From Labedella populi (GTDB lineage Bacteria > Actinomycetota > Actinomycetes > Actinomycetales > Microbacteriaceae), in contig NZ_RZNC01000002.1 of the NCBI RefSeq assembly GCF_004078655.1, forward strand, positions 248,001 to 312,000: a DNA stretch of 64,000 bases. The letters are read 5' to 3'. Positions 55,386 through 63,584 of this stretch are shown piece by piece. A model generated the notes under the pieces. The model ran no database searches. It was not told the origin of the DNA and saw only the letters and a program-made list of their open reading frames with translations. The position numbers were made by a program, and so were the translations under genes. Position 1 is the stretch's first letter. Each line of letters opens with the position of its first letter.

Positions 55386-57944
55386 TCAGTCCGTGGTGTG
55401 CTCGCGACGTGCGCGAGCGATCACGATGACCGCTCCTGCGAGGAGGAGGGCGATCGCGGAGCCGACGAGCCAGGGCGCGACGGTCGCTCCGGTGACGGCG
55501 AGGTCGTCGCCGGCGGAGTCTCCGGCCGCGTCGTCACCGTCGGCGGGGGAGTCGCCGTCCGAGTCTCCCGGAATTGTCGGGCCGTCCGGACCCGTTCCCG
55601 GGAGAGACGGCTCCGGTGTCGGCTCGGCGGGCGCCGCGGCGATCGCGAAGTCGAGCGCGACGGCGTCCGATGCGCGCGCACCGAGTGCCTGGAACACGGA
55701 ACCGTCGTAGTCTCCGGCGGCGAGAGGGCCGGCGAACGAGACCGTCCAGGTCCCGTCCTCAGCGACCGTCGTCGAACCCATGAGGTCGCCGGCGGCGCGG
55801 GCCGCGGCGTCGACGGGAGCGTCAGCGATCGTGACCTCGGCGCCCGGGAAACCGGTGCCCGAGAGCTCCGTCAGCTCCGTATCCCACGGCAGGGTGCCCG
55901 TGGGCGCGTCGACGCTCAGGGTGCTGAGATCGGCGCGCTGAGTGAGCCACTCGGCCGGGCCGGTCGCGTGGTCGAGGACGCGCGTCTCGCCGATGCAGCC
56001 GTTCCAGCCGTTGCGGGCGGCGTTGTCGACGAAGTCGGCGCCGAAGAGCCACGTCGTGTTCTCGTTGATCGACTGTCCGAGCGTGTCGGTGGCGTTGCGG
56101 AGCACGGGGGCGCCGTCGACGTACATCGTCGTGGTGCTCGTGCCGGGGTCGTTGACGATCGCGACGTGAGCCCAGCTCTCCGTCATGATCTCGCCGGACC
56201 ACGCGGTGCGGTCGCCCTTCGTCGTCTCGACGGGGACCTCGGTGTACTGGAACTCGCGGAGGTTCGAGATGCCGAGCGCGGCGGGGGACGCGGTCAAATC
56301 CCACTGCGACCACGGCATGCCGGGGAGCTCGGAGCGGTTGCCCGAGCGGACAATGGCCTTCGACCAGCCGTTCTTGTCGGCGGTCCAGCTGTCGTCGAGC
56401 TTGAGGAAGGTCTCGAGGGTGTAGCCGTCCTCGAAGGTCTCATCGTTCGCGGGGGCGTCGACGGCCGTCTCGAGGTAGCTGAAGCGACCGGCGGCCTGGT
56501 CGGCGTTCGAGAAGCACATCGCCGCTCCGTCCGACGAGTACCCGTGCACGTCGTCCTTCACGATCGTGACGTCGCCGACCTCGGCGGTCGTGGAGCCGGA
56601 CTCCTCGAGGGTCGCCCGGGTGAGGTCGTTGCCGTTCGCGACGTCGGGGACGACGCCGCCCTCGGGCAGCACGCCCTCGTCGAGCGAGCCCATGCGCCAG
56701 TGCGCGACGGTGCCGTCGGCCTCGAGGTAGTCGAGGGAGTTGCCCGGGAGTTCCGTGGAGACGGGGTCCGGGCCCTCGAAACCGTCGAGGAGGATGTCCC
56801 GCGCGACCTGCGTGAGCTTCGGCTGCGTCGGCTCACCCGCAGTGAAGGAGGGGTCGAACGCGGCGAAACGCTCCGCGAAGTCGATGTCGATCGTGAACTG
56901 CTGACCCGGCGCCTCGAGGAAGGGCTGGTCGTAGCTCGTCAGGGTCTCCTGCGGCTTCGCGACGACCCACGGCGAGGCCGTCTGCACGTTGATCGCGTTG
57001 CCCGTGAGGTCGAACTCCATGAGCCCGAGGTAGCCGTTCCCGCCCTCGTACGCCATCTGGTAGTCCATGAGGACCTGAGTGACGGGGTGACCGGCGTTGT
57101 TCATCTTCGTCTGCTTCGTCGCGCCGTGGAAGTGGCCGTTGAGCGTGAGGAAGATCTGGTCACTCGGTGCGATGAGGTCCGTCCAGAGCTTGTCGCCGTA
57201 CTCGGTGTCGCGCGGCGTCTCCTGGTCGGCGTCGATGTTGAGGAGCGAGTGGGTCGTGAGGATGACCGGCACGTCGGGGTGCGCCGCCATCGCATCACGC
57301 GCCCACTGGAAGGTCTGCTCGGACGCACGCCACGTCATGGCGAGCACCATGAACTCCTGGCCCTCGGCCTCGAACACGTGGTACTGGCTGAGTCCCGTCG
57401 GGTCGCTGCCCTCGAACGTCGAGACGCCCGCGGCGCGGTCCGGCCCGAACCAGTCGAGGAACGGCTCGTTGGCGAGGTCGTAGTCGACGTCGCTCAACTG
57501 GTCGTTCGAGTTCCGGACGTCGTGGTTGCCCGGGAGGATCGAGTAGGGGAGCGGAGCCTCGTCGAGCGTGCGCATCGCGACGTCGGCTGCCTCCCACTCA
57601 CGCGTCGTGCCGACGCGGTCGACGACGTCGCCGAGGTGCGCGACGAACGGGATGTTGAGCGCGTCGGCGTTCTCCGCGAGGAACTCGGTCTGCACACGGA
57701 ACGGGTCGGTGCCGTAGCGGGGCACGAACTGGTCGGAGGAGTAGCGCGAGTAGAACTGCGTGTCGGGAAGCACGGCGAACGTGAAGCGCGACGCGAGGTC
57801 TTCCGGAGCGGCGACGGCGGGGGTGCCGGGGGCCGCGGCGAAGAGGCTCAGCGCGACCGCGCCAGCGGCCGCTGCCGCGGTTCCGCGAGCCGCGAGCCGG
57901 CGTCGACCGGATCCGCCCACGTGGGCGGAGGGGGATGAATGCAC
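55386..57944 (-). CDS. Cell-wall-anchored phosphoesterase with LamG-like domain and LAxTG sorting signal
   Basis: The 852-residue protein starts at GTG 57944 behind AAGGA. After a signal peptide (about 18-45) comes a calcineurin-like phosphoesterase domain (52-330; FAVLPDTQFYSRY, AHLGDVVDRVG, ILPGNHDVRNS, TTHSLLN and LNGHFHG), a concanavalin/LamG-like domain (about 395-630), an Ig-like module (about 645-765) and an acidic Gly/Asp linker. The C-terminus is a sorting signal: LAVTG about 38 residues from the end, a hydrophobic helix and a basic tail (RARREHTTD). LAxTG is the motif of class E sortases. It should hydrolyse phosphoesters at the cell surface. Confidence 0.88.
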   Translation of the reverse strand: MHSSPSAHVGGSGRRRLAARGTAAAAAGAVALSLFAAAPGTPAVAAPEDLASRFTFAVLPDTQFYSRYSSDQFVPRYGTDPFRVQTEFLAENADALNIPFVAHLGDVVDRVGTTREWEAADVAMRTLDEAPLPYSILPGNHDVRNSNDQLSDVDYDLANEPFLDWFGPDRAAGVSTFEGSDPTGLSQYHVFEAEGQEFMVLAMTWRASEQTFQWARDAMAAHPDVPVILTTHSLLNIDADQETPRDTEYGDKLWTDLIAPSDQIFLTLNGHFHGATKQTKMNNAGHPVTQVLMDYQMAYEGGNGYLGLMEFDLTGNAINVQTASPWVVAKPQETLTSYDQPFLEAPGQQFTIDIDFAERFAAFDPSFTAGEPTQPKLTQVARDILLDGFEGPDPVSTELPGNSLDYLEADGTVAHWRMGSLDEGVLPEGGVVPDVANGNDLTRATLEESGSTTAEVGDVTIVKDDVHGYSSDGAAMCFSNADQAAGRFSYLETAVDAPANDETFEDGYTLETFLKLDDSWTADKNGWSKAIVRSGNRSELPGMPWSQWDLTASPAALGISNLREFQYTEVPVETTKGDRTAWSGEIMTESWAHVAIVNDPGTSTTTMYVDGAPVLRNATDTLGQSINENTTWLFGADFVDNAARNGWNGCIGETRVLDHATGPAEWLTQRADLSTLSVDAPTGTLPWDTELTELSGTGFPGAEVTIADAPVDAAARAAGDLMGSTTVAEDGTWTVSFAGPLAAGDYDGSVFQALGARASDAVALDFAIAAAPAEPTPEPSLPGTGPDGPTIPGDSDGDSPADGDDAAGDSAGDDLAVTGATVAPWLVGSAIALLLAGAVIVIARARREHTTD

Positions 57945-58017
57945 AGGGGTGTCCTTCGGAGTGTGTCGAGTGGAGGTGAGCGCTCCCGATGGGAACGTGC
58001 CAACGCTTCCGGCTCGC

Positions 58018-58068
58018 CGTGAACCCCGCGTGACCCGCGTCGCGCCCGCACCTGTCCCGTGGGTGAAC
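58018..58068 (-). promoter_or_regulatory. PHO-box-like repeats upstream of the anchored phosphoesterase
   Basis: On the minus strand GGTCACG-CGGG-GTTCACG (58018-58035) has the 11-bp period of PHO boxes, and a perfect GTTCACC lies at 58062-58068, exactly three periods away. The distance to the start codon is 74-124 bases. Confidence 0.45.
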
Positions 58069-58132
58069 GCCGGGTACGTGGAGGGGATCATCCGGGCGTG
58101 CGCGCTCGATCCGCGGCTCTGCCGCCATGTGA

Positions 58133-58194
58133 GGTAGTCACTTTGAGCGGTTTACGCCTCGTAGACGCGACGCAAACCGCTCAAAGTGACTACC
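58133..58194. repeat. 21-bp perfect inverted repeat
   Basis: The arms 58133-58153 and 58174-58194 are perfectly complementary (core ACTTTGAGCGGTTT) and enclose 20 bases. It lies between the phosphoesterase promoter and tRNA-Arg, outside any gene and far from a gene end in either direction. It could be a dispersed palindromic element, a terminator or a regulatory site; no second copy is present in this window. Confidence 0.8.
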
Positions 58195-58266
58195 GAGGAC
58201 GGCGGCGCGCGAGCGACCGCGGACTTATGGTGGCGAGGAACGCGTCCGATAGACTCGAGGACGCCG

Positions 58267-58341
58267 GCCTCTGTAGCTCAATGGAAGAGCACCTCCGTCC
58301 TAAGGAGTTGGTTGGGGGTTCGAGTCCCTCCAGGGGCACCA
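58267..58341 (+). tRNA. tRNA-Arg (CCU)
   Basis: Acceptor GCCTCTG pairs with CAGGGGC, the D arm contains TAGCTCAATGGAAGAGC, the anticodon loop is GTCCTAA (anticodon CCT), the T arm contains GGGGGTTCGAGTCCCTC, and CCA is encoded at 58339-58341. The first pair of the anticodon stem is mismatched (C-T). Confidence 0.93.
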
Positions 58342-58421
58342 AATGTTCGTCTCGAGAACCCAGAGCCGAATGTGGGCGTCGCTCCGCGCAATCCCGCCGA
58401 CGAGGCTCCCGTAGCCCGTGG

Positions 58422-59438
58422 TCAGGACGCGGGCGGCGGGCCCGATGACGCTCGGACGATGAGCTCGTGCGTCGTGGCGATGGTTCGCGGCTCGTCGATC
58501 GGCGGCCGCAGGATCAGGGCGACGGCGTGCCGTCCCATCTCGAACATCGGGATGCGCGCCGTCGTGAGCGCCGGGGCGACGTCCGCGGCGACGGCGATGT
58601 CGTCGAATCCGACGACCGACATGTCCTCGGGCACGCGGATCCTGTTGTTCCGGAGTTCGCCGAGGATCCCGATGGCCATCGCATCGTTCAGTCCGACGAT
58701 CGCCGTGACGTCCTGGTCGAGGAGATCGCGCGCGCCGGCGATTCCCCCTTCCCTCGTGAATGGGTGGGAGACCACGGTCAGCGTCGCGCCCGCGTCGCTC
58801 AGGCCCGCGCGGAGACCGGCGACGCGATCGGCCACGGTGTTGAGGTCGAGCGGGCCGGCGACGACGCCGACACGGCGGTGCCCGAGTTCGGCGAGGTGAC
58901 GTCCCATCGTCACGCCGGCACCGTGGTTGTCGGGGAGCACGGAATCCACGGGGAGGTGGTGGCGTCCGATCACGGCGGCCCGACCGCCCCCGAGGGTGAA
59001 CTCCGCCAGAGTCTCCGCCATGGTGGCCTCGCGAGTCGTGTCGGCGTACCCGGAGCCGGCGATGATGATCGCGCCGATCCTCTGCCGCAGCAGCGCCTGT
59101 ACCTGGGCGAGTTCGTTCTCCGGGGTGCGCTCCGCCTGTGCGATCTGAACGGAGCGGCCTTCGAGGGAGGCGCTGCGGATCACGCCGCTGGCGATGTCGG
59201 CGAAATACGGATCACCGATCTCGTGCACGACGAGGCCGATCGTCGGCACAAGCCCGCCAGCAAGCCCACGCGCATGCATGTTGGGTTCGTACCCGAGCTG
59301 CTGTGCGACGCGGCGGACATGGGCGGCGACATCGGGGGAGATACCCGAACCTCCGCTGATCGCGCGCGACGCGCTCGCGAGGGAGACCCCGGCGGCCTCG
59401 GCCACATCGACGAGTCGCGGCAGACCTGCTCGCTTCAT
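58422..59438 (-). CDS. LacI-family transcriptional regulator
   Basis: The 338-residue repressor has the N-terminal helix-turn-helix (LVDVAEAAGVSLASASRAIS) with hinge helix (about 45-60) and a periplasmic-binding-protein-like effector domain (TIGLVVHEIGDPYFADIASG, PVDSVLPDNHGAGVTMGRHL, GHRRVGVVAG and VVGFDDIAVAADVAPALTT). It is divergent from the ABC operon and should bind the dyad at 59519-59546. LacI proteins usually respond to sugars or nucleosides, which is at odds with the amino-acid type of the adjacent transporter. Confidence 0.93.
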   Translation of the reverse strand: MKRAGLPRLVDVAEAAGVSLASASRAISGGSGISPDVAAHVRRVAQQLGYEPNMHARGLAGGLVPTIGLVVHEIGDPYFADIASGVIRSASLEGRSVQIAQAERTPENELAQVQALLRQRIGAIIIAGSGYADTTREATMAETLAEFTLGGGRAAVIGRHHLPVDSVLPDNHGAGVTMGRHLAELGHRRVGVVAGPLDLNTVADRVAGLRAGLSDAGATLTVVSHPFTREGGIAGARDLLDQDVTAIVGLNDAMAIGILGELRNNRIRVPEDMSVVGFDDIAVAADVAPALTTARIPMFEMGRHAVALILRPPIDEPRTIATTHELIVRASSGPPPAS

Positions 59439-59487
59439 GCTCTCCTCCGCCCGCCGAACAGAGTCGCAGCTGCAGTTGCGCTTCCTG

Positions 59488-59546
59488 TTGCTCTCGTTCC
59501 AGACCTCCCACTATAGTGGCGGAAGCGCTTACGAAAGCGCTTCCGC
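59488..59546 (+). promoter_or_regulatory. Promoter and double LacI-type operator of the ABC operon
   Basis: TTGCTC (59488-59493) and TATAGT (59512-59517), 18 bases apart, form the promoter. Directly after the -10 is the dyad GCGGAAGCGCTT-ACGA-AAGCGCTTCCGC (59519-59546), whose two halves each contain the AAGCGCTT palindrome typical of LacI-family operators. Binding here would block transcription start. Confidence 0.75.
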
Positions 59547-59569
59547 TACGATGACGTAGGAGGGCAACG

Positions 59570-60805
59570 ATGCCTGCACCACAGTACGGTTCACGGATCG
59601 TCGGGGCGATAGCGATGGCATCCATCGCCGCCATCACTATCTCGGGTTGCTCGGGAGGCGGTGGCGGCCAGGGCGGGGGAGGATCGGACGATCCGATCGT
59701 CATCGGCATCTCGCTCCCCCTGACCGGAGACTTCTCCGAGCCCGGGAAGGGCGTGGAGCGCGGCTACGAGGCGTGGCGCGACATCGTCAACGAGAACGGC
59801 GGACTGTTGGGCCGACAGGTCGAGTTGAAGATCCTCGACGACCAGTCCAATTCCGACCGAGTCGTCTCGGACTACGAGTCGCTCATCGCCCAGGACGGCG
59901 TCGACCTCGTGTTCGGCCCGTTCTCCACCCGCCTCGTGGTGCCGTCGGCCCGCGTCGCGCAGGAGTACGGGATGCTGTTCGTCGAACCGGCCGGCGCCGC
60001 CGCCGAAGTCTTCGAGCAGGGGTTCGACAACCTCTTCTACGCGGCCCCCGCGGTCGCCAACGACCACTACAACAATCTCGCCGACTACTTGCTCGCTCTC
60101 CCGGCTGAGGACCGCCCGGAGACCGCCGCCGTCGCGTCAATGGACGATCCGTTCGCCCAGGGAACCGCCTACGGTCTGAGGGACAAGCTCGAAGCGGGCG
60201 GTGTCGAGGTGCTCGTCAATGAGGTCTACCCGCCCAATACCACCGACTTCTCCACCATTGCGGCGAAGATCGCGCAAGCGGACGCCGACATCGTGATCGG
60301 CGGCACCCAGTATCAGGACGCGGTCAACCTGATCATCGCGCTCCAGCAGCTCGACTACCAGCCGGAGCTCGCCGCGTTCTCCACCGCCCCCACGAACCCC
60401 GAGTTCGCCGCAGCCATCGGAGACGCGACAGAGGGCATCCTCGCTCCCACCGGCTATTCGCCACAGTCGGAGTTCGAGAGCAACGTCGAGTTCGTCGAGA
60501 AGTACACGGAGATGCACGGCAACCCGCCGTCGGAGGACGAGGCGAACGCGTACACGACCGGTCAGGTCGTCGCCGCCGCCGTGGAGGCCGTCGGTTGTGC
60601 CGAGCAGGGCGAATGCCAGCAGGAGCTCATCGACTGGCTGCGAGACAACACGGTCGACACGGTCGTCGGACCCCTCAGCTGGGACGAGACGGGAAAGCCC
60701 ACCGGCGCGCACCTGATCCAGCAGTGGATCGGCGGGGAGATCCTGATCGTCCTCCCCGAGGACGTCAAGGAGGCCGACTTCCTCTTCCCGAAGCCGGCGT
60801 GGTGA
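59570..60805 (+). CDS. Branched-chain-amino-acid-type ABC substrate-binding lipoprotein
   Basis: The 411-residue lipoprotein has a lipobox at Cys27 (I-S-G-C) and a Gly-rich spacer. Its mature part is a LivK/Leu-Ile-Val-binding-type protein: IVIGISLPLTGDFSEPGKGV, NGGLLGRQVELKILDDQS, DLVFGPFSTRLVVPSARVAQ and TDFSTIAAKIAQADADIVIG. It captures the substrate for the LivHM permease. The ribosome site is AGGAGGG. Members of this type also bind aromatic compounds, amides or other acids, so branched-chain amino acids should not be assumed, especially with LacI control. Confidence 0.93.
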   Translation: MPAPQYGSRIVGAIAMASIAAITISGCSGGGGGQGGGGSDDPIVIGISLPLTGDFSEPGKGVERGYEAWRDIVNENGGLLGRQVELKILDDQSNSDRVVSDYESLIAQDGVDLVFGPFSTRLVVPSARVAQEYGMLFVEPAGAAAEVFEQGFDNLFYAAPAVANDHYNNLADYLLALPAEDRPETAAVASMDDPFAQGTAYGLRDKLEAGGVEVLVNEVYPPNTTDFSTIAAKIAQADADIVIGGTQYQDAVNLIIALQQLDYQPELAAFSTAPTNPEFAAAIGDATEGILAPTGYSPQSEFESNVEFVEKYTEMHGNPPSEDEANAYTTGQVVAAAVEAVGCAEQGECQQELIDWLRDNTVDTVVGPLSWDETGKPTGAHLIQQWIGGEILIVLPEDVKEADFLFPKPAW

Positions 60806-60815
60806 TCCGCCCATC

Positions 60816-61700
60816 GTGAGTGCATCGCTCCTGCTGCAGGCAGTCATCCTCGGCGTGCTGCTGGGAGGGCTCTACGCCCTCCTGGCGGCGGGCCTCACGC
60901 TCTACTTCGGGATCATGCGCGTCGTGATGATCGCGCACGCCGCCTTCCTCGTCCTCGCCGCTTACCTCGCGTGGTGGATCAATCGTGAGATGGGCATCGA
61001 TCCTCTCCTCTCCCTCGTCGTCACCGTCCCGCTCTTCTTCGTCATCGGGGTGCTGATACAGCGACTGCTCGTCTCGCGTCTGAAGCCCCTCACCCTGACG
61101 ATGATGTCGGTGCTCCTCACCTTCGCCGTCGCCCTCGTGATCGAGGGAGGACTCGGCTTCCTCTTCACCGGCACCCAGCGCCGAATCCCGCTCTCCTATG
61201 CCAGCGACAGTCTCAACCTCTTCGGCGCGCAGGTGCCGGTGGTGAAACTGATCGCCTTCGGTCTGGCGGCGCTGTCGCTCGCATTGCTGTTCCTCCTGCT
61301 GAAGTACACGCGGTTCGGTCAGGCGCTGCGTGCCACGATCCAGCATCCCGAAGCCGCCCGGCTCGTCGGAATCAACACCGACCGCGTCGCGGGCTACGGC
61401 TTCGGGTTGGGGCTCGCCACCGCGGCGATCGGTGGCACCGCGCTCTCGCTCGACGCCACGATCTATCCGTCGCTGCACTGGCACTGGATCGGACCGCTCA
61501 TGGCGATCATCGTCGTCGGCGGACTCGGCAGCATCCCGGGAGCAGCCATCGCGGCGCTCGTCCTCGGCGTCGCCCAGAGTCTCCTGCAGCTTCCGATGGG
61601 TCCGACGTGGGCGCAGACCGTGTTCTACATCGCTCTGTTCCTCACCCTCATGTTCCGCCCGCAGGGATTCTTCGGAGGTCGACTTGCCAAGCGCTTCTAA
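60816..61700 (+). CDS. ABC permease, LivH type
   Basis: The 294-residue membrane protein has about eight helices. Family motifs are GVLLGGLYALLAAGLTLYFG at the N-terminus and LRATIQHPEAARLVGIN, the cytoplasmic EAA-like loop; the end FRPQGFFGGRLAKRF is typical of LivH. The start is GTG, 10 bases after the binding-protein gene. Its last 17 bases overlap livM. Confidence 0.93.
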   Translation: MSASLLLQAVILGVLLGGLYALLAAGLTLYFGIMRVVMIAHAAFLVLAAYLAWWINREMGIDPLLSLVVTVPLFFVIGVLIQRLLVSRLKPLTLTMMSVLLTFAVALVIEGGLGFLFTGTQRRIPLSYASDSLNLFGAQVPVVKLIAFGLAALSLALLFLLLKYTRFGQALRATIQHPEAARLVGINTDRVAGYGFGLGLATAAIGGTALSLDATIYPSLHWHWIGPLMAIIVVGGLGSIPGAAIAALVLGVAQSLLQLPMGPTWAQTVFYIALFLTLMFRPQGFFGGRLAKRF

Positions 61701-62823
61701 CCCCGGCCCCGTGATCACCGAGACGATCGTGGTCGCCCCGTCCGCCCCCGTCCGCCCGTCGTGGTCGAAGTGGGTCCGCATCACACTTCTGGTCGTGGGA
61801 GCAGCGCTCGTGCTCGCCTTCCCGACGATCGCGCCGAACCCGTACATCCTGTCCGCCGGCGTCGTGATCCTGAACTACGCCGTGCTGTCCACGGGATGGA
61901 ACTTCATGGGCGGTTTCACGGGGTACATCTCCCTCGGGCACGCCGCCTACTTCGGGCTCGGCGCATACGGCACCGCGTTGCTGATCAGGAACTTCGCGCT
62001 GCCGAGCTTCCTGGCCTGGTTCGTGGCGGCCCTGCTCGTGGCGATCATCGCGATCCCCGTCGGGATCGCCGCTCTCCGGGTCCGCGGTGCGTCGTTCGTG
62101 ATCGTGTCGATCGCCTTCGTCCTCATCCTGCTCCTGGTCTTCCAGAGCTGGCGTGACGTGACCGGGGGCTCCGAGGGATTGACCGTTCCGCGCCCGTTCC
62201 CCGACCTTCTGAGGCCCGAGCACCACCGCGTGTTCTACTACCTGTTCGCGGCACTGCTCGCCGTCGCGCTCGCCGTCTGGTGGATCATCGACCGATCGAA
62301 ATTCGGGACGGCGCTCAAATCGATCCGAGAGGACGAGGACAAGTCCCAGTCCCTGGGCGTCCCGACGACCCAGTACAAACTCATCGCCTACGTCCTGTCC
62401 GCCGTCTTCGTCTCCTTCGGTGGCGGGCTGTACGCGCTCTGGTTCGGCGACCTCGACCCGATCTTCCAGTTCTCGATCCTCATCGGCTCCTACATGGTGC
62501 TCATGGCGCTCCTCGGAGGGGTCCGCAACCTGTTCGGCCCGCTGCTCGGCGCCGTCGTCGTCGGTTCCGCCCTCGAGTACTTCAAGCTCGAGTTCGGAGA
62601 CACACAGTTCCATCTCATCGCCACCGGAATCCTGCTCGGCGTCGTCGTGCTCTTCATGCCGGACGGCATCATCCCCGCGGTCAAGGCGCTCTTCACCCGG
62701 TCGTCGAACCAGGCGTCGATCCGAGAGGTCACCGCCGGAGAACTGCTCGAAGAGAACCGGGCGCGAAGTGCGGAGACGGTTCCACCACGACGTCCGGACG
62801 CGTCCGGAGAGGAGACCCCATGA
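61684..62823 (+). CDS. ABC permease, LivM type
   Basis: The 379-residue permease starts at TTG with GGAGG five bases upstream. It has about nine to ten helices, the signatures LNYAVLSTGWNFMGGFTGYIS and LGHAAYFGLGAYGTALLI, the loop GTALKSIREDEDKSQSLGV, and LMALLGGVRNLFGPLLGAVV. A hydrophilic C-terminal tail of about 45 residues extends beyond the usual end. It pairs with LivH. The stop overlaps the livG start (ATGA). Confidence 0.92.
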   Translation: MPSASNPGPVITETIVVAPSAPVRPSWSKWVRITLLVVGAALVLAFPTIAPNPYILSAGVVILNYAVLSTGWNFMGGFTGYISLGHAAYFGLGAYGTALLIRNFALPSFLAWFVAALLVAIIAIPVGIAALRVRGASFVIVSIAFVLILLLVFQSWRDVTGGSEGLTVPRPFPDLLRPEHHRVFYYLFAALLAVALAVWWIIDRSKFGTALKSIREDEDKSQSLGVPTTQYKLIAYVLSAVFVSFGGGLYALWFGDLDPIFQFSILIGSYMVLMALLGGVRNLFGPLLGAVVVGSALEYFKLEFGDTQFHLIATGILLGVVVLFMPDGIIPAVKALFTRSSNQASIREVTAGELLEENRARSAETVPPRRPDASGEETP

Positions 62824-63584
62824 ACGCCCAGCGAGACCACGGCGCGACCGCGGTGGACAACCTTCGCACGGTCGACATGACCAAGACCTTCGGAGGCGTC
62901 ACCGCCGTCGACGGTGCCTCCGTGCAATTCCAGGAGGGCAAGGTCAACGGGCTGATCGGCCCGAACGGGTCGGGCAAGACGACCTTCTTCAATTGCGTGA
63001 CCGGCATGATCAAACCGGATTCGGGAAGCGTCCTCTACCGGGACAAGACGATCACGCGTCAGTCCCCCGACCGCATCGCGCGTGCCGGGATCGGCCGGAG
63101 CTTCCAGTTGTGCCGGGTGTTCCCGCGGATGACGGTCATGGAGAACCTGCTCGTCGCCGTCCGCCACACGAGCATCGGGCGGCAGTTGCGCTCGGCCCGG
63201 GACGAGGAGGAACTGGAGCGCGCACGCGGCTGGCTCCGTCGGGTCGGCATCGACCACCTCGAACACGCTGAGGCGCGCAACCTGAGTTACGGCCAGCAGA
63301 AGCTCCTCGAACTCGCGGGAGTCCTCATGGGCGAGCCCGACACGATCATGCTCGACGAACCGGCCGGCGGCGTGAACCCCGCGCTCATCGGGCGCATCTC
63401 GACCCTCGTGCGGGAGCTCAATGCGGAGGGCAAGACCTTCATCATCGTCGAGCACAACATGGAGATGGTCATGAGTCTCTGCGACCACGTCGTGGTCTTC
63501 GATCGTGGTCGACCGATCGCCGAGGGCGCTCCCGAGATCATTCAACGCGACCCGCGAGTCCTGGAGGCCTACCTTGGAGTCTGA
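62820..63584 (+). CDS. ABC ATPase, LivG type
   Basis: The 254-residue ATPase has Walker A GPNGSGKTTFFN, the LivG-typical IGRSFQLCRVFPRMTVMENL, signature LSYGQQKLLELAG, Walker B IMLDEPAGGVNP and H-loop IIVEHNMEMVMSLCD. Together with the next ATPase it drives the transporter. Its last 11 bases overlap livF. Confidence 0.94.
   Translation: MNAQRDHGATAVDNLRTVDMTKTFGGVTAVDGASVQFQEGKVNGLIGPNGSGKTTFFNCVTGMIKPDSGSVLYRDKTITRQSPDRIARAGIGRSFQLCRVFPRMTVMENLLVAVRHTSIGRQLRSARDEEELERARGWLRRVGIDHLEHAEARNLSYGQQKLLELAGVLMGEPDTIMLDEPAGGVNPALIGRISTLVRELNAEGKTFIIVEHNMEMVMSLCDHVVVFDRGRPIAEGAPEIIQRDPRVLEAYLGV

Noticed and set aside
54747-57938. A 1063-codon open frame on the plus strand
   Set aside because: It is antisense to the anchored phosphoesterase, has a biased Arg/Val/Glu composition and no domain; long antisense frames are normal at this GC content.
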